Source of the DNA: Candidatus Gastranaerophilales bacterium
GTDB taxonomy: Bacteria; Cyanobacteriota; Vampirovibrionia; Gastranaerophilales; Gastranaerophilaceae
NCBI GenBank assembly: GCA_944323035.1
Contig: CALUQY010000003.1
Coordinates: forward strand, 1-64,000
Direction of reading: 5' to 3'
DNA: 64,000 nt
Positions 1-8,523 of this stretch are shown here, one piece after another. The notes below the pieces were generated by a model that searched no databases, was not told where the DNA came from, and saw only the letters and a list, made by a program, of their open reading frames with translations. Numbering within the stretch: the stretch's first letter is position 1; each line of letters begins with the position of its first letter. The position numbers and the translations under genes are program-made.

Positions 1-936
1 GCTCGCAATGACCGGGGGGTATTGGCACGCGGCGTGGCCTTTACCATGGCGGAGATACTGTTATCCCTCACGATAATTGGTGTAGTTGCTGCGATAACAC
101 TGCCTAGTTTGACGGGAAACATTAACGAGCGCACATGGAATACACAGAGGAAAGCGCTATATGCTAGATTTTCGCAGGCAATGGCTTTAATGCCTTCTAT
201 GAATCAATATTCAGATGTGGATACTTTTTTGGCTGCAGGGTTATCAAAAGTTTTAAAAATTAACAATATATGCGATAAAGATTATCTCGCAGATTGTGGT
301 ATAACCTCAAAGAATATAACTGATGCCTTGGGAAATCAGCTTTTAATGCCAAAAACTATTGAAGAATTAAATTCCAAGAATGTAAGTGTCAACTGGACTG
401 ATGATGACGGCAATACTTATTCATATTCCGGTCAAAATGGTGATGCTGCTGCATTTGAAACCGCGAACGGTGAAAGTATTGTTGCTTTTTATAATAAAAC
501 CTGTCAAACCGATATGCAGGAATCAGCTTATTATGTTGCAAGTAAAGTGTGCGCAAACTTTATTTATGATTTAAACGGAAGCAAAGGGCCTAATACTGTT
601 GGTAAGGATATCGGTGTTATCACGGTTATGTATCCTACAGACAGTGTGGTTGCAGCGCCGATGCCTTATTTACGCGATGGCGGAAGGAGTGTGGCATTTG
701 CCGATGCACAAGCCGCCTGCACTGCAATGGATCCTGAATACAGGGCGCCTAATGTTGCAGAAGTCGTTTCAATGACGTATAATGCAAAATTGTTTAATAT
801 AGAAGAAGCACATTACTGGACAACAACACGTTATGATGCAACACGAGCCTGGATAGGCGGAGGGGTTACAGGCAGAATGGTTCCATTCCCGATTGATGAT
901 ACGGAATATAAAATTGCACGATGTGTTAAACGATAA
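1..936 (+). CDS. Prepilin-like secreted/surface protein, 5' end possibly outside window
   Basis: The frame is open from base 1. An in-frame TTG lies at 22 and an ATG at 46, and neither has a clear ribosome-binding site, so the true start may lie upstream. The N-terminus reads GVAFTMAEILLSLTIIGVVA. This is a type IV prepilin/pseudopilin leader: a small residue before F, the conserved E five residues later, and a hydrophobic helix. The rest (about 270 residues) has scattered Cys and aromatic residues and no family I recognise. Proteins of this kind are processed by a prepilin peptidase and form pseudopili or sit on the surface. The role of this one is unknown. Its stop lies 3 nt before the 3' end of the convergent holB gene. 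Confidence 0.75.
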   Translation, partial: ARNDRGVLARGVAFTMAEILLSLTIIGVVAAITLPSLTGNINERTWNTQRKALYARFSQAMALMPSMNQYSDVDTFLAAGLSKVLKINNICDKDYLADCGITSKNITDALGNQLLMPKTIEELNSKNVSVNWTDDDGNTYSYSGQNGDAAAFETANGESIVAFYNKTCQTDMQESAYYVASKVCANFIYDLNGSKGPNTVGKDIGVITVMYPTDSVVAAPMPYLRDGGRSVAFADAQAACTAMDPEYRAPNVAEVVSMTYNAKLFNIEEAHYWTTTRYDATRAWIGGGVTGRMVPFPIDDTEYKIARCVKR

Positions 937-938
937 TC

Positions 939-1808
939 TCACACCTCAAACAGGGCGAAGGTGAGGTTCTCAACAACGCTCGGGGTTTGAATCTCCAGTT
1001 CGGCTTCCTTTTTCGCAAGGCTTACGGCTTTCAGGTCGTGCAGAAGTTTCAGCCGCAGCTGACCGTTAAGGTAATTGTTTTTCAAAAGTGAATTAAGATA
1101 GTTTTCGACCTGACTCATTGTCGGGTCGAAACCGTTTTCTTTAATTATTTCCAACAGTCTGTCCTTGAACGCCCAGAGTTCGTTTTTCCCGCGCGAAGTG
1201 TAGCCGTCCATAAGCTCCGAAACAAGGCTGAAATCACGGTTCTCTTCTGATTGCGCGGGAACAAAGAAACATTGTGAGCGTGAAACAATCGTTGAAATCA
1301 TATCGGTTTTGTCTTTGGTTAAAAAGATAAAGGTTGTGTTTGAAGGTGGTTCTTCAAATGTTTTAAGCAGTGAATTTGCTGCTTCTTCCTGAAACACGCG
1401 GTAGTTAATTCCGCGGATATTCCCCTCATCGTCTTTGTCGCAGAAAATTATTACGCGGTGGTAGTCTGATGTTACCATTAAATCGTTTTTAATCTCCTGT
1501 GTCTGGCGTACTGAAATTACGGTTTTGGTTTTATCATCGGCGGGTTTGTAGTCTACGCGCGAAACCGTTCTGACAGCGGGGTGTTTGTTTTCTCTTATCC
1601 AGCGGCAATTTAAGCATTCACAGTCTTGCGCGCCGCCTTCTTTGCAGTTTAAAAGCCGTGCGACTTCAAGCGCAAGTTCGTATTGAGCGGGCAGGTCGTT
1701 TCCGAAAAACAGAATACAGTGCGAAATCCGGCAAACCTCGGTACCGCGGGCAAGTCCGTTTTGAAAATATTTCATTAAAAACGGGTATCTATCGTACAAG
1801 GAAGGCAT
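939..1808 (-). CDS. holB: DNA polymerase III delta' subunit (clamp loader)
   Basis: About 289 aa, the ATPase-fold delta' partner of the clamp loader. Visible features are an N-terminal segment CILFFGNDLPAQYELALEVA in the P-loop position (degenerate, as usual for delta'), a Cys cluster (CKEGGAQDCECLNC) matching the clamp-loader zinc module, then NSLLKTFEEPPSNTTFIFLT and the arginine-finger-like segment STIVSRSQ. I chose ATG 1808 over ATG 1832 because GAGGTG sits 6 nt upstream of it. This start still overlaps holA by 20 nt, indicating translational coupling. It is the last gene of the HEPN-MNT-holA-holB run. The family assignment is firm and the start is probable. Confidence 0.85.
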   Translation of the reverse strand: MPSLYDRYPFLMKYFQNGLARGTEVCRISHCILFFGNDLPAQYELALEVARLLNCKEGGAQDCECLNCRWIRENKHPAVRTVSRVDYKPADDKTKTVISVRQTQEIKNDLMVTSDYHRVIIFCDKDDEGNIRGINYRVFQEEAANSLLKTFEEPPSNTTFIFLTKDKTDMISTIVSRSQCFFVPAQSEENRDFSLVSELMDGYTSRGKNELWAFKDRLLEIIKENGFDPTMSQVENYLNSLLKNNYLNGQLRLKLLHDLKAVSLAKKEAELEIQTPSVVENLTFALFEV

Positions 1809-2739
1809 TTGCCACCTCTCTTTCCACATCAAGCGCCTGACCGCTTTTGATTCGGTATTCGCAGGTCGTAAGGTTTTTCTTCAACGTTACCAGATCATGG
1901 AGTGTTGTATTTTTCATCTTTTGAAGTGTTAATTTTATAACATATTCGTTCATTCCGGTGAGTTTGAGAAGTTCAAACGAGCTGGCTTTTGAATTGGCTT
2001 TGAGCGTAACCCATCTGCGCGCCATTGTTTGAAGCGTTGCAAGAATTTTTATGGGGTGATCTTTATCCAGAAGTTTTTTGTATTCAAGAAGTGCTGTTTC
2101 GTAATCCATTTGCATAAGCGCGTCTGAAAGAGCGAATAAATCTTCGTTATTGGTGCAGATTTCTCTGACGTCTTTGTCGCCTGCTGTGTCTTTCGGGTAG
2201 ACGGAAATCGCAAGTTTCTGGATTTCAGAATCAAGCTGGCGGAGATTGTTGCCGACCATGGAAATCAGGGTTGAAACCGCATCAGGTGTAAGTTTCAGGT
2301 TATAAATTTTCGCCTGATTTAAAATCCAGCTGGAAAGTTCCGGTTTGTAGGTCGGGATAGTCGGGAATTCTTTTGATTTTTGTTTGACAAGGAGTTTAAA
2401 GAGTTTTCTGCGCGAATCCAGTTTTTTGCCTTCATCGCGCGGAAGTTTTGCCGTGAAAACAATATCAAGGTTTTCGTTGTTATCATCAATGGCTTCTGTA
2501 ATTTGTTTAATCTCTTTATCTTCAAAGGTTTCGGAGAAGTATTTAACGCAGTCGATAACGATAAGCATTTTGCCAAACATCATCGGCTGGCTTCTGAGAA
2601 TTGAAATCAAATCCGGAAATTTCGGATGATCGTAGGTTTTGAAGCTCATTTCAAGAAAATTCGGATCGAGTTCTTTTTTTAGCTTCCCGACCTCTAAATC
2701 AATATTAAAATCTTCTTCTCCATAGAAAAAATAAATCAT
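1789..2739 (-). CDS. holA: DNA polymerase III delta subunit (clamp loader)
   Basis: 316 aa, normal length for delta (HolA), which opens the sliding clamp. The start MIYFFYGEEDFNIDLEVGKL and the segments LRSQPMMFGKMLIVIDCVKY and SVYPKDTAGD fit the delta family. The C-terminal helical part (IKILATLQTMARRW) matches the collar domain. Its ATG overlaps the stop of the MNT gene by 4 nt (ATGA) and its 3' end overlaps holB, so the genes should be co-translated. The sharing of this operon with a toxin-antitoxin pair is unusual. Confidence 0.88.
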   Translation of the reverse strand: MIYFFYGEEDFNIDLEVGKLKKELDPNFLEMSFKTYDHPKFPDLISILRSQPMMFGKMLIVIDCVKYFSETFEDKEIKQITEAIDDNNENLDIVFTAKLPRDEGKKLDSRRKLFKLLVKQKSKEFPTIPTYKPELSSWILNQAKIYNLKLTPDAVSTLISMVGNNLRQLDSEIQKLAISVYPKDTAGDKDVREICTNNEDLFALSDALMQMDYETALLEYKKLLDKDHPIKILATLQTMARRWVTLKANSKASSFELLKLTGMNEYVIKLTLQKMKNTTLHDLVTLKKNLTTCEYRIKSGQALDVEREVANAFLVR

Positions 2740-3029
2740 TTGTCCACCTCAACGAGTGAATTTTCAATAAGTTTATAGAAATTTTCATCCATTGTAATGC
2801 GCTGGCTGAAATTTACTCTATACGGAATTTTGCTCTTATTAAATTCAGTATCCAATCGTTCTAATTCACCGGCGGGTAATTCCCTGTCCGCCAGTATCAA
2901 GATATCTAAATCAGAGCCTCTGGTGAAACCGCCTTTTACTCTTGAACCGTAAAAATAGAATTTATATGGATATTCCGCCAGAATTTTTTTAATAATTTCT
3001 TCTTCGGTATTGTTAATTCCCTTAATCAT
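2736..3029 (-). CDS. MNT-type nucleotidyltransferase (antitoxin of a HEPN/MNT pair)
   Basis: 97 aa with the minimal nucleotidyltransferase motif GSRVKGGFTRGSDLDILIL, i.e. GS-x10-DxD, the metal-binding catalytic signature of this fold. In HEPN/MNT modules the MNT protein neutralises its HEPN partner, in known cases by adenylylating a tyrosine. The start overlaps the end of the upstream HEPN gene by 8 nt and the stop overlaps holA by 4 nt. Function is assigned from the motif and the pairing. Activity is not shown. Confidence 0.85.
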   Translation of the reverse strand: MIKGINNTEEEIIKKILAEYPYKFYFYGSRVKGGFTRGSDLDILILADRELPAGELERLDTEFNKSKIPYRVNFSQRITMDENFYKLIENSLVEVDK

Positions 3030-3441
3030 CGGTTAACGTTTTCTCCAGATTTGTGAGTAGAATTTCTATGTCGTTTATAAATTGCGGAATAATTTCTATT
3101 ATAGGATAAGTTAATTTATCATCATATTCGTGAGAAGTTAGATTTCGTTTTTCACGGTAATCAACCCAGTGCTCAAAGTTCTCTATTAAACCCAGCCCGT
3201 ACATTTCGCGAAAAATGTTGTTGATAGTTAAATCTTTCTCGGATTTATCATATTCTTTTTTGAGAAACTTATTCATAATTTTTTTTGCAGTTTCGTAAGT
3301 GTATTCAAATCGTTGAACACAAGAATCTTTTATATAAGTTTTAATTTTTTCATCCTGCTGGCTGCAGTAATCCTGATAGCACTCTTTTATAGATGCTAAA
3401 GTGTTTCTCAGATTTGTTAAATCTAATTCTGATTTTTTCAT
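3022..3441 (-). CDS. HEPN-domain protein, HI0074-like nucleotidyltransferase partner (putative toxin)
   Basis: 139 aa from the start at 3441 (MKKSELDLTNLRNTLAS). The frame opens at 3525, but the ATG at 3441 has a GAGGG box upstream and gives the usual family length. The protein is helical. Near its C-terminus is YREKRNLTSHEYD, which contains the R-x4-H motif of HEPN ribonucleases. The body (FEYTYETAKKIMNKFLKKEY) matches nucleotidyltransferase substrate-binding proteins of the HI0074 type. It pairs with the overlapping MNT gene. Toxicity is inferred from the intact RxxxxH motif. Confidence 0.83.
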   Translation of the reverse strand: MKKSELDLTNLRNTLASIKECYQDYCSQQDEKIKTYIKDSCVQRFEYTYETAKKIMNKFLKKEYDKSEKDLTINNIFREMYGLGLIENFEHWVDYREKRNLTSHEYDDKLTYPIIEIIPQFINDIEILLTNLEKTLTDD

Positions 3442-3532
3442 AAATCCCTCTGAGATAATTTTATCAATAGAAAACGTAAAAAGCAAATTGTAAAAAGTCG
3501 CCGGATTTTTTAATCCGGCGCCCAAAATAATT

Positions 3533-4483
3533 TTAGTTTTCTATAAGTAAGCTTGCGCCGATTACGCCTGCGGTGTTCCCGAGTTGTGCCGGAACAACTT
3601 CTACTGCTCCGCCAGCAACTTCCATAGCACGTTCTTTAAGGGTGTTTCGGACAGGTTCAAGGAAAATATCTCCTGCATCAGCCACGCCGCCGCCGATGAT
3701 TACGCGTTCAGGGTTCAGAAGGTTAACCACGCTTGCCAGCCCTATGCCTAAATATTCACCCATCGTTTTGAAAATTCTTTGTGCAACCTTGTCGCCTGCT
3801 TTTGCAGCTTCTGCAACAATGTATGCAGAGATTTCAGGGTTTGCGAGTTCTCTGAACTTAGCGGATTTGCCGCCGTTGATGTAATCTTTTGCCATTGCAA
3901 CGATTGAAGGTGCGGAAACAAAAGCTTCCATACATCCGGTATCGCCGCAGCCGCACATAGGGCCGTCGTGCATTTGAAGCTTAATGTGACCGATTTCGCC
4001 CGCAGCATTGCTTGCGCCGCGAACAACTTTTCCGTTGATAATTAAGCCGGAGCCGACACCTGTGCCGACAGTTACGCAAACAAGATTTTTGCAACCCTTG
4101 CCCGCACCTGCATAAAGTTCGCCAAGTGCCGCACATCTTGCATCGTTATCAATTTTTGTCGGGATGTGGAATTCATCCTCAATAAGTTTTGCAATCGGAA
4201 CATTTACCCAGCCCGGAATATTCGGCAGAAGTTTTACAACGCCGTTGTCGCAGTCAACCTGACCCGGAAAGCCAAAGCCGATGCCTTCAATATCTTTAGT
4301 TTCGGTTTTGGTTTCTTTCATCAGTTCATAGATTGCCTGTTTAATATTGTTTACCGTGTATTCATAACCCATTTCCGCGCGGGTCGGGACGGAATTTGAA
4401 TAAACAATCTGTCCTTCGCCGGTTACGAGTGCGATTTTAACGTTTGTACCGCCAACATCTATACCTATTCTTCTTTTTACCAT
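3533..4483 (-). CDS. ROK-family sugar kinase, probable glucokinase
   Basis: 316 aa. It begins RIGIDVGGTNVKIALV (phosphate-binding DxGGT), has a second phosphate loop VTVGTGVGSGLI, the sugar-binding segment NDARCAALGE and the zinc motif CGCGDTGCMEAF typical of ROK glucokinases. It should phosphorylate glucose to feed glycolysis or glycogen metabolism. The RBS GGGAG precedes the ATG. It is a single gene between the clamp-loader operon and the sigma factor gene. The ROK fold is certain. The exact sugar is inferred. Confidence 0.88.
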   Translation of the reverse strand: MVKRRIGIDVGGTNVKIALVTGEGQIVYSNSVPTRAEMGYEYTVNNIKQAIYELMKETKTETKDIEGIGFGFPGQVDCDNGVVKLLPNIPGWVNVPIAKLIEDEFHIPTKIDNDARCAALGELYAGAGKGCKNLVCVTVGTGVGSGLIINGKVVRGASNAAGEIGHIKLQMHDGPMCGCGDTGCMEAFVSAPSIVAMAKDYINGGKSAKFRELANPEISAYIVAEAAKAGDKVAQRIFKTMGEYLGIGLASVVNLLNPERVIIGGGVADAGDIFLEPVRNTLKERAMEVAGGAVEVVPAQLGNTAGVIGASLLIEN

Positions 4484-4527
4484 AATTATTACTCCCTTTG
4501 AGTGTAATTTTATGATAAAGTCGTGTT

Positions 4528-5466
4528 TTATTCAAGCACTTCTTTGAGGTGTGAGAACTTTTCGCACTCTCTGATTTTTTTCAGTGCGACATTTTCAAGC
4601 TGGCGTATGCGCTCTTTTGAATAACCAAGGCTTTCGCCGAGCTGCTCGAGGGTTTTGGTCGCGGTGTTGCCGATGCCGAAACGGCATTTTATAATTTCTT
4701 TTTCCTTTTCGTTTAGAATTTTCATTAATTCCTCGATGTTTTTATGCACGATTTTGTCATCGGTTTGTGCTTCCGGAGATTTGCAGTGCGTATCTTCAAG
4801 GTAATCAATAACGTTCAAATCATCTGTAACAGGTGTTTCAAGGCTGATTGGCTCTTTTAAAATCGCGCGTTTAATCTGCAAAATTTTATCCAGCGGAAGT
4901 TTCATTTCGTCGGCGATTTCCTGTTCGGTCGGTTCAACGCCGTTTTTGATAAGCATTTTTGATTTAGTTTTGTTGTATTTGCGGATTTTATCAATCATGT
5001 GGACAGGAATCCGGATAGATTTTGCGTTATTTGCGATTGCACGCATAATAGTCTGCCTTATCCACCAGGTCGCATAGGTCGAAAATTTGAAGTTCTTGGA
5101 ATAGTCAAATTTTTCGGCGGCTTTGATTAACCCGAGCGCACCTTCCTGCACCAGATCCATAAATAAAATTCCCTGCCCGATAAATTTTTTGGCGATACTG
5201 ACGACAAGCCGCAGGTTTGCCTTAACAAGTTTTTTCTTGGCAAGTTCGGCTTTTAGGCCTTTTCCTTCCTGAATTTGCCTGCCGAGTTCGCGTTCTTCAT
5301 CGGGTTTTAATAATTTTATCTTGCCGATACTTTTAAGATACATTTGCAGAATATCTTCTTCGTGGGCAATGCAGCTAAAAGTTTTCGGTTCTTCTTCCTC
5401 AAAGCTCTGTGTATAGTCAAAGTTTTCGGGTAAATCATACTTAATCTTACAAAAATCCAAATTCAT
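4528..5466 (-). CDS. RNA polymerase sigma-70 factor, RpoD/SigA-like group
   Basis: 312 aa. In order: region 1.2 ([25 protein letters not shown]), region 2 ([26 protein letters not shown] and [17 protein letters not shown], the -10 recognition helix), region 3 ([16 protein letters not shown]), and region 4 with helix-turn-helix ([23 protein letters not shown]). There is no long acidic region 1.1. It should recognise standard -35/-10 promoters, which fits the TATAAT-like boxes seen across this window. It may be the primary factor or a cyanobacterial-style group 2 factor. AGGAG lies upstream of the ATG. Confidence 0.9.
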   Translation of the reverse strand: MNLDFCKIKYDLPENFDYTQSFEEEEPKTFSCIAHEEDILQMYLKSIGKIKLLKPDEERELGRQIQEGKGLKAELAKKKLVKANLRLVVSIAKKFIGQGILFMDLVQEGALGLIKAAEKFDYSKNFKFSTYATWWIRQTIMRAIANNAKSIRIPVHMIDKIRKYNKTKSKMLIKNGVEPTEQEIADEMKLPLDKILQIKRAILKEPISLETPVTDDLNVIDYLEDTHCKSPEAQTDDKIVHKNIEELMKILNEKEKEIIKCRFGIGNTATKTLEQLGESLGYSKERIRQLENVALKKIRECEKFSHLKEVLE

Positions 5467-5553
5467 ATTTCAGCTCTCCTAATAAAAAAATCCCATTTTC
5501 TAATACTAAAGACGGGGGAGAGTGAAAAAAGTTTCACCGCGTGGCGGGGAAGG

Positions 5554-6801
5554 TTAAACTTCTTCAAACCTTCTGAGAGTACGTTCGCAGTTTTCTTTTA
5601 CTATTGCAAGGATTTTGTTTCCAATTGTATTTTTAAAAGAATTAACGACTATTTCAAGTTCTGCGGGCAGCTTTTGTGCCATTTCAATTATTTCATGCCG
5701 TAAACCTGTGTAATTGATATCGGCTTCCTGTGCAAAAATTTCCCAATTTTTTGGGAAAATCCTATCAGGCTTATAACAGCCGCCGATTTTCATTGCCATA
5801 TTTTTTATAAGTTCAGGGTAAACCTGCGTGCATAAAATGTCGTAAGCTGGTGCGAATTCTATAGCGCCATTGTCTAAGTGTAATATTGAGAAATTCTTGC
5901 CATGTGCATCGGCATTGCCTATAAGATAGTTAAAAATTATCCGTTTTGTAAGTTCCTGAATATTTAAGATAGGCCGGTCTGTTTTTCTGATAATTTCATA
6001 GCAATTTTTTGTGCTGACCCCGCCTTCGCACTGGTACTTATCGCGGGACGGAATGTTCAGGCACTGGCAGAAGTCTTCCTGATGAATACGCTTGATTTTG
6101 TTGTTTTCTATATGCCTGTCGTATCTTTCGACAAGTAGATATTTGATGTCTTTTACCTGTCCGATAGACGTATTACTGACCGCAAGTCCGAGATTTTTGG
6201 CGGTAGTCATACAGATAAATTCATTTTCAACGCTTTCTTCGTAATCTTTCATTGCGGGTTTTAAAATGTGTGTTGTCGGAACATCAAAAACCGGTATTCC
6301 GATTTCACCGTTTAAGCAAATTATTGCGGTTTTTTCCTGCGCTCCGGCAAGAGAGAGTCTTAAACCTTCGTAGGAGGTGAATAGCGGCTTTTTAGGCAGT
6401 TCTTTTATATAATTATATAATTCCTCTTCGCTCAAAATTTTGCCTTTAACCTCTTTAAATTCGCAAGGCAGATTTTGGGGATTGTCTTCATAGGGGTGAA
6501 AGGATACGGCACCGGCACAGTCATAGCCGATAACTTTAAGCAGGCTGAAAAAATTATTGTGATTTACGCCAAATTTTTGGGCGACAGCTTTTCGCACATT
6601 TTCGGATTCCGGCAGTAAACCTTCAAAATATGCATGGCTTTGTTTTTCCGTAAAGTGTTTCTGCGTTAATGGCAGGCTAAGTGAAAGTATCCGCTTACAG
6701 GCATCTTGATAGTCAAATTCAATTTTGCCGACTTCATTTTGTGAAAGCCAGCCGATAAATTCATTATTGATTCTAACGATGAGAACTTTTTCTTTATTCA
6801 T
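5554..6801 (-). CDS. hipA: HipA-family serine/threonine kinase toxin
   Basis: 415 aa, full HipA length. Visible are the N-terminal couple domain (ESENVRKAVAQKFG), the autophosphorylation-loop motif RLSLAGAQEKTAI, the segment LLVERYDRH...RIHQEDFCQ, the catalytic loop NYLIGNADAHGKNFS and the metal-binding FAPAYDIL. HipA kinases of known function phosphorylate glutamyl-tRNA synthetase or related targets and induce dormancy. The substrate here is not known. It overlaps hipB by 8 nt. All catalytic segments appear intact. Confidence 0.92.
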   Translation of the reverse strand: MNKEKVLIVRINNEFIGWLSQNEVGKIEFDYQDACKRILSLSLPLTQKHFTEKQSHAYFEGLLPESENVRKAVAQKFGVNHNNFFSLLKVIGYDCAGAVSFHPYEDNPQNLPCEFKEVKGKILSEEELYNYIKELPKKPLFTSYEGLRLSLAGAQEKTAIICLNGEIGIPVFDVPTTHILKPAMKDYEESVENEFICMTTAKNLGLAVSNTSIGQVKDIKYLLVERYDRHIENNKIKRIHQEDFCQCLNIPSRDKYQCEGGVSTKNCYEIIRKTDRPILNIQELTKRIIFNYLIGNADAHGKNFSILHLDNGAIEFAPAYDILCTQVYPELIKNMAMKIGGCYKPDRIFPKNWEIFAQEADINYTGLRHEIIEMAQKLPAELEIVVNSFKNTIGNKILAIVKENCERTLRRFEEV

Positions 6802-7003
6802 CCTGAACCTCTAACTTTATCCCGAGCATGTTAACTATTTTTAAAGCCTTGCCGATTTCGCAGGTTTCTTTGCCGTTTTCTAAATCAACGATGTAACGAA
6901 TGCCGACATTACAGGCAAAAGCAACATCTTTTTGCGTAAGCCCCTGTGCTTTTCTTGTTTTTACAATGATTTTAGCTAAATCTGAAAGATTTTTTATATA
7001 CAT
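6794..7003 (-). CDS. hipB: HipB-like XRE repressor/antitoxin
   Basis: 69 aa, one helix-turn-helix domain (LAKIIVKTRKAQGLTQKDVA, then YIVDLENGKETCEIGKAL) as in HipB antitoxins. It overlaps hipA, so the two are translated together, and probably binds HipA and represses the operon. GAGG lies ahead of the ATG. A good sigma-70 promoter with three palindromic sites lies about 200-300 bp upstream, with a dispersed repeat copy between promoter and gene. Confidence 0.88.
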   Translation of the reverse strand: MYIKNLSDLAKIIVKTRKAQGLTQKDVAFACNVGIRYIVDLENGKETCEIGKALKIVNMLGIKLEVQDE

Positions 7004-7016
7004 AGAACCTCAAAAA

Positions 7017-7199
7017 TGTCCGAGAAAGGCTCGCGCCAGGCTGAGCCGGAGCCGTAGTGGTATCAATCGCTACCGAGAGTGTATGAACCAAATGGGGGGA
7101 GCCACTCAGTGGCCGAGCCTTTTGAGTGGCGTATTAGACAGCGTAGTCGCGGGTTGACCTGCGGGAGCAGGGCAAGCAGGCGACGAAGAACTGCTTTAT
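7017..7199. repeat. Dispersed intergenic repeat, copy A
   Basis: Starts TGTCCGAGAAAGGCTCGCG and ends GACGAAGAACTGCTTTAT, matching copies at 8909, 9140, 17896 and 48682. The left part forms a stem (AAAGGCTCG with CGAGCCTTT at about 7121-7129) around a long inner arm. The right part holds a second hairpin region (CCTGCGGGAGCAGG). On the minus strand it lies within the predicted 5' untranslated region of hipBA. Confidence 0.85.
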
Positions 7200-7200
7200 C

Positions 7201-7314
7201 TTCCCGTACGGTAAAATTTTACATTTTTTTCTTATTTTTGTCAAGAAATTTCCCGTACGGTAAAATTTTAGTGATTTTTATTAAAAATTATTAAAAATTT
7301 CCCGTACGGGAAAA
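7201..7314 (-). promoter_or_regulatory. hipBA promoter with three palindromic operators
   Basis: On the minus strand TTGACA (7239-7244) and TAAAAT (7216-7221) are spaced by exactly 17 nt. Three sites share TTCCCGTACGG: 7201-7215, 7249-7265 and 7298-7314. The last is a perfect palindrome, TTTCCCGTACGGGAAA. Site 1 covers the predicted start point and abuts the -10, site 2 abuts the -35, and site 3 is upstream. The arrangement fits autorepression by HipB. Assignment to HipB is by position. Confidence 0.75.
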
Positions 7315-7334
7315 TCCCTCAGAGAGTGAGGGAT
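7309..7334 (-). terminator. Terminator-like hairpin downstream of rnpB
   Basis: AATCCCTC pairs with GAGGGATT around a short loop, followed on the minus strand by TTTT. It lies just after the T-rich 3' end of RNase P RNA and before the hipBA operators, so it would insulate the two units. Confidence 0.6.
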
Positions 7335-7341
7335 TAAAAAA

Positions 7342-7696
7342 ATAAAGCAGTTCGTAAGCCGTGTTCTGTTTCTAGGTAATCATCTGTCTTGAATCAGGAT
7401 TACTCCTGACTACCAGCGATTTTGTCTGAAGCCGGCAGGCCGCCTTAACCTTCAATTTAATCTTGCATCCAATCGGGGGTTGCCTTGACGCGTCACCTCT
7501 CGGTTTCGCCGGTAAGCTCTTACCTCACCGTTGCACCGTTGCCTGTGATTTTAAATCCATTGGCTGTATATTTTCTGTGGTCCTATCCACCGGTTCACAC
7601 CGTCCGGACTTTCTCCGGCGATCTGCCCTTGGATGCACGGACTTTCCTCACTAATACCGCTTGCGCAGGATTAGCGCGATTACCCGGCTGCTTTAT
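7342..7696 (-). ncRNA. rnpB: RNase P RNA (bacterial type A)
   Basis: About 355 nt on the minus strand. The conserved 5' core GAGGAAAGTCCGTGC lies near 7640 and the 3' core ACAGAACACGGCTTA near 7360. The ends pair through AAAGCAG (near 7690) and CTGCTTT (near 7345) to form helix P1, which sets the boundaries. The RNA is the catalytic part of RNase P, trimming tRNA 5' ends. It starts 2 nt after the stop of the prepilin-like gene upstream, so it is either processed from that transcript or has a promoter inside that gene. A T-run follows the 3' end. Confidence 0.93.
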
Positions 7697-7698
7697 AA

Positions 7699-8457
7699 TT
7701 ATTCTGTATCGTCATCATCGCCCATAAGCTTGACTTCGCCTCTGATGATTTTTGCAAATTCTTCCTGATTGTCTTCAATGGATAATTTTCCGTCACGGCT
7801 GATAGTAATTTGAATTCTGTCAAAATTTTTCTTTGCTCGTGCGGTTAGAGCACTATTACAGGTTGCTGGACTCCACGTATCCGCATCTGCACATAAACCG
7901 GTAGGAGAAGTTGGTGTAGCGGTAGGGGTTATATGATAAGCGTGAACACCTTTATTTATTCCGTCAACGTCAATTTGTATTGTACCATCGGCCGGACCAT
8001 TTGACAAACCGTCTATTTTCCAGCTCATACCATCCATTGTTGTAACTATTGTTTCTGTTCCTGCACATACATCAGCAAGGTCTTCTTTAATATTCAATTT
8101 AGATGCAAAAAGACATTGCAGTTTGTTTGTTGTTGCCACTGTTACCGCGGCGCCTAACTCTGGAATGTGTATGCCGGCTGGCGCATAATCAAATCCGTAA
8201 AAGCAATCTTCTACGCCGGAGTCTTTCAGTGTTCCATCCGGTCTTATACAATTGGCTGTCATATCCGGATAGTAATTCTGGTCATTAATCAAGCTGTGAA
8301 CAATGTTTTCTGTTGCGTAGTACGCTTTTTTCATCATAATAACGTTTTTGTTAGGCGTCAGGTTTAAGATAATCGGAACCGATGCCGCAACGATTATTCC
8401 CAGAACCAGCATTGCTATTAAAATCTCGGATAACGTGAACCCTTTTGCAATTTTCAT
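7699..8457 (-). CDS. Prepilin-like protein with N-terminal cleavage/methylation domain
   Basis: 252 aa. It begins MKIAKGFTLSEILIAMLVLGIIVAAS, a type IV prepilin leader with G|F processing site, Glu at mature position 5 and a hydrophobic helix. The remainder is a globular secreted domain with four or more Cys and no family I can name. It should enter a pseudopilus or the cell envelope after prepilin-peptidase cleavage. GAGAGG lies upstream of the ATG. It is followed almost directly by rnpB. It resembles the gene at 1-936 only in the leader. Confidence 0.85.
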   Translation of the reverse strand: MKIAKGFTLSEILIAMLVLGIIVAASVPIILNLTPNKNVIMMKKAYYATENIVHSLINDQNYYPDMTANCIRPDGTLKDSGVEDCFYGFDYAPAGIHIPELGAAVTVATTNKLQCLFASKLNIKEDLADVCAGTETIVTTMDGMSWKIDGLSNGPADGTIQIDVDGINKGVHAYHITPTATPTSPTGLCADADTWSPATCNSALTARAKKNFDRIQITISRDGKLSIEDNQEEFAKIIRGEVKLMGDDDDTE

Positions 8458-8474
8458 AATTTCATACCTCTCAA

Positions 8475-8494
8475 TGGTATAATTATACCATATT
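8475..8494 (-). promoter_or_regulatory. Palindromic -10 region of the prepilin-like gene
   Basis: The segment contains ATGGTATAATTATACCAT, a perfect palindrome with TATAAT on each strand, 18-37 bp before the ATG at 8457. It resembles the larger palindrome at 27383-27414. It could be the -10 box of the prepilin gene and a repressor site at once. No -35 box is obvious. Confidence 0.5.
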
Positions 8495-8523
8495 TTTTAT
8501 GGTATTTCAATAGCAGTTTAAAA

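Noticed and set aside
7463-7727. Plus-strand open frames of 63 and 80 codons across 7463-7727
   Set aside because: They lie antisense to the conserved RNase P RNA, have no ribosome-binding site and no recognisable product.
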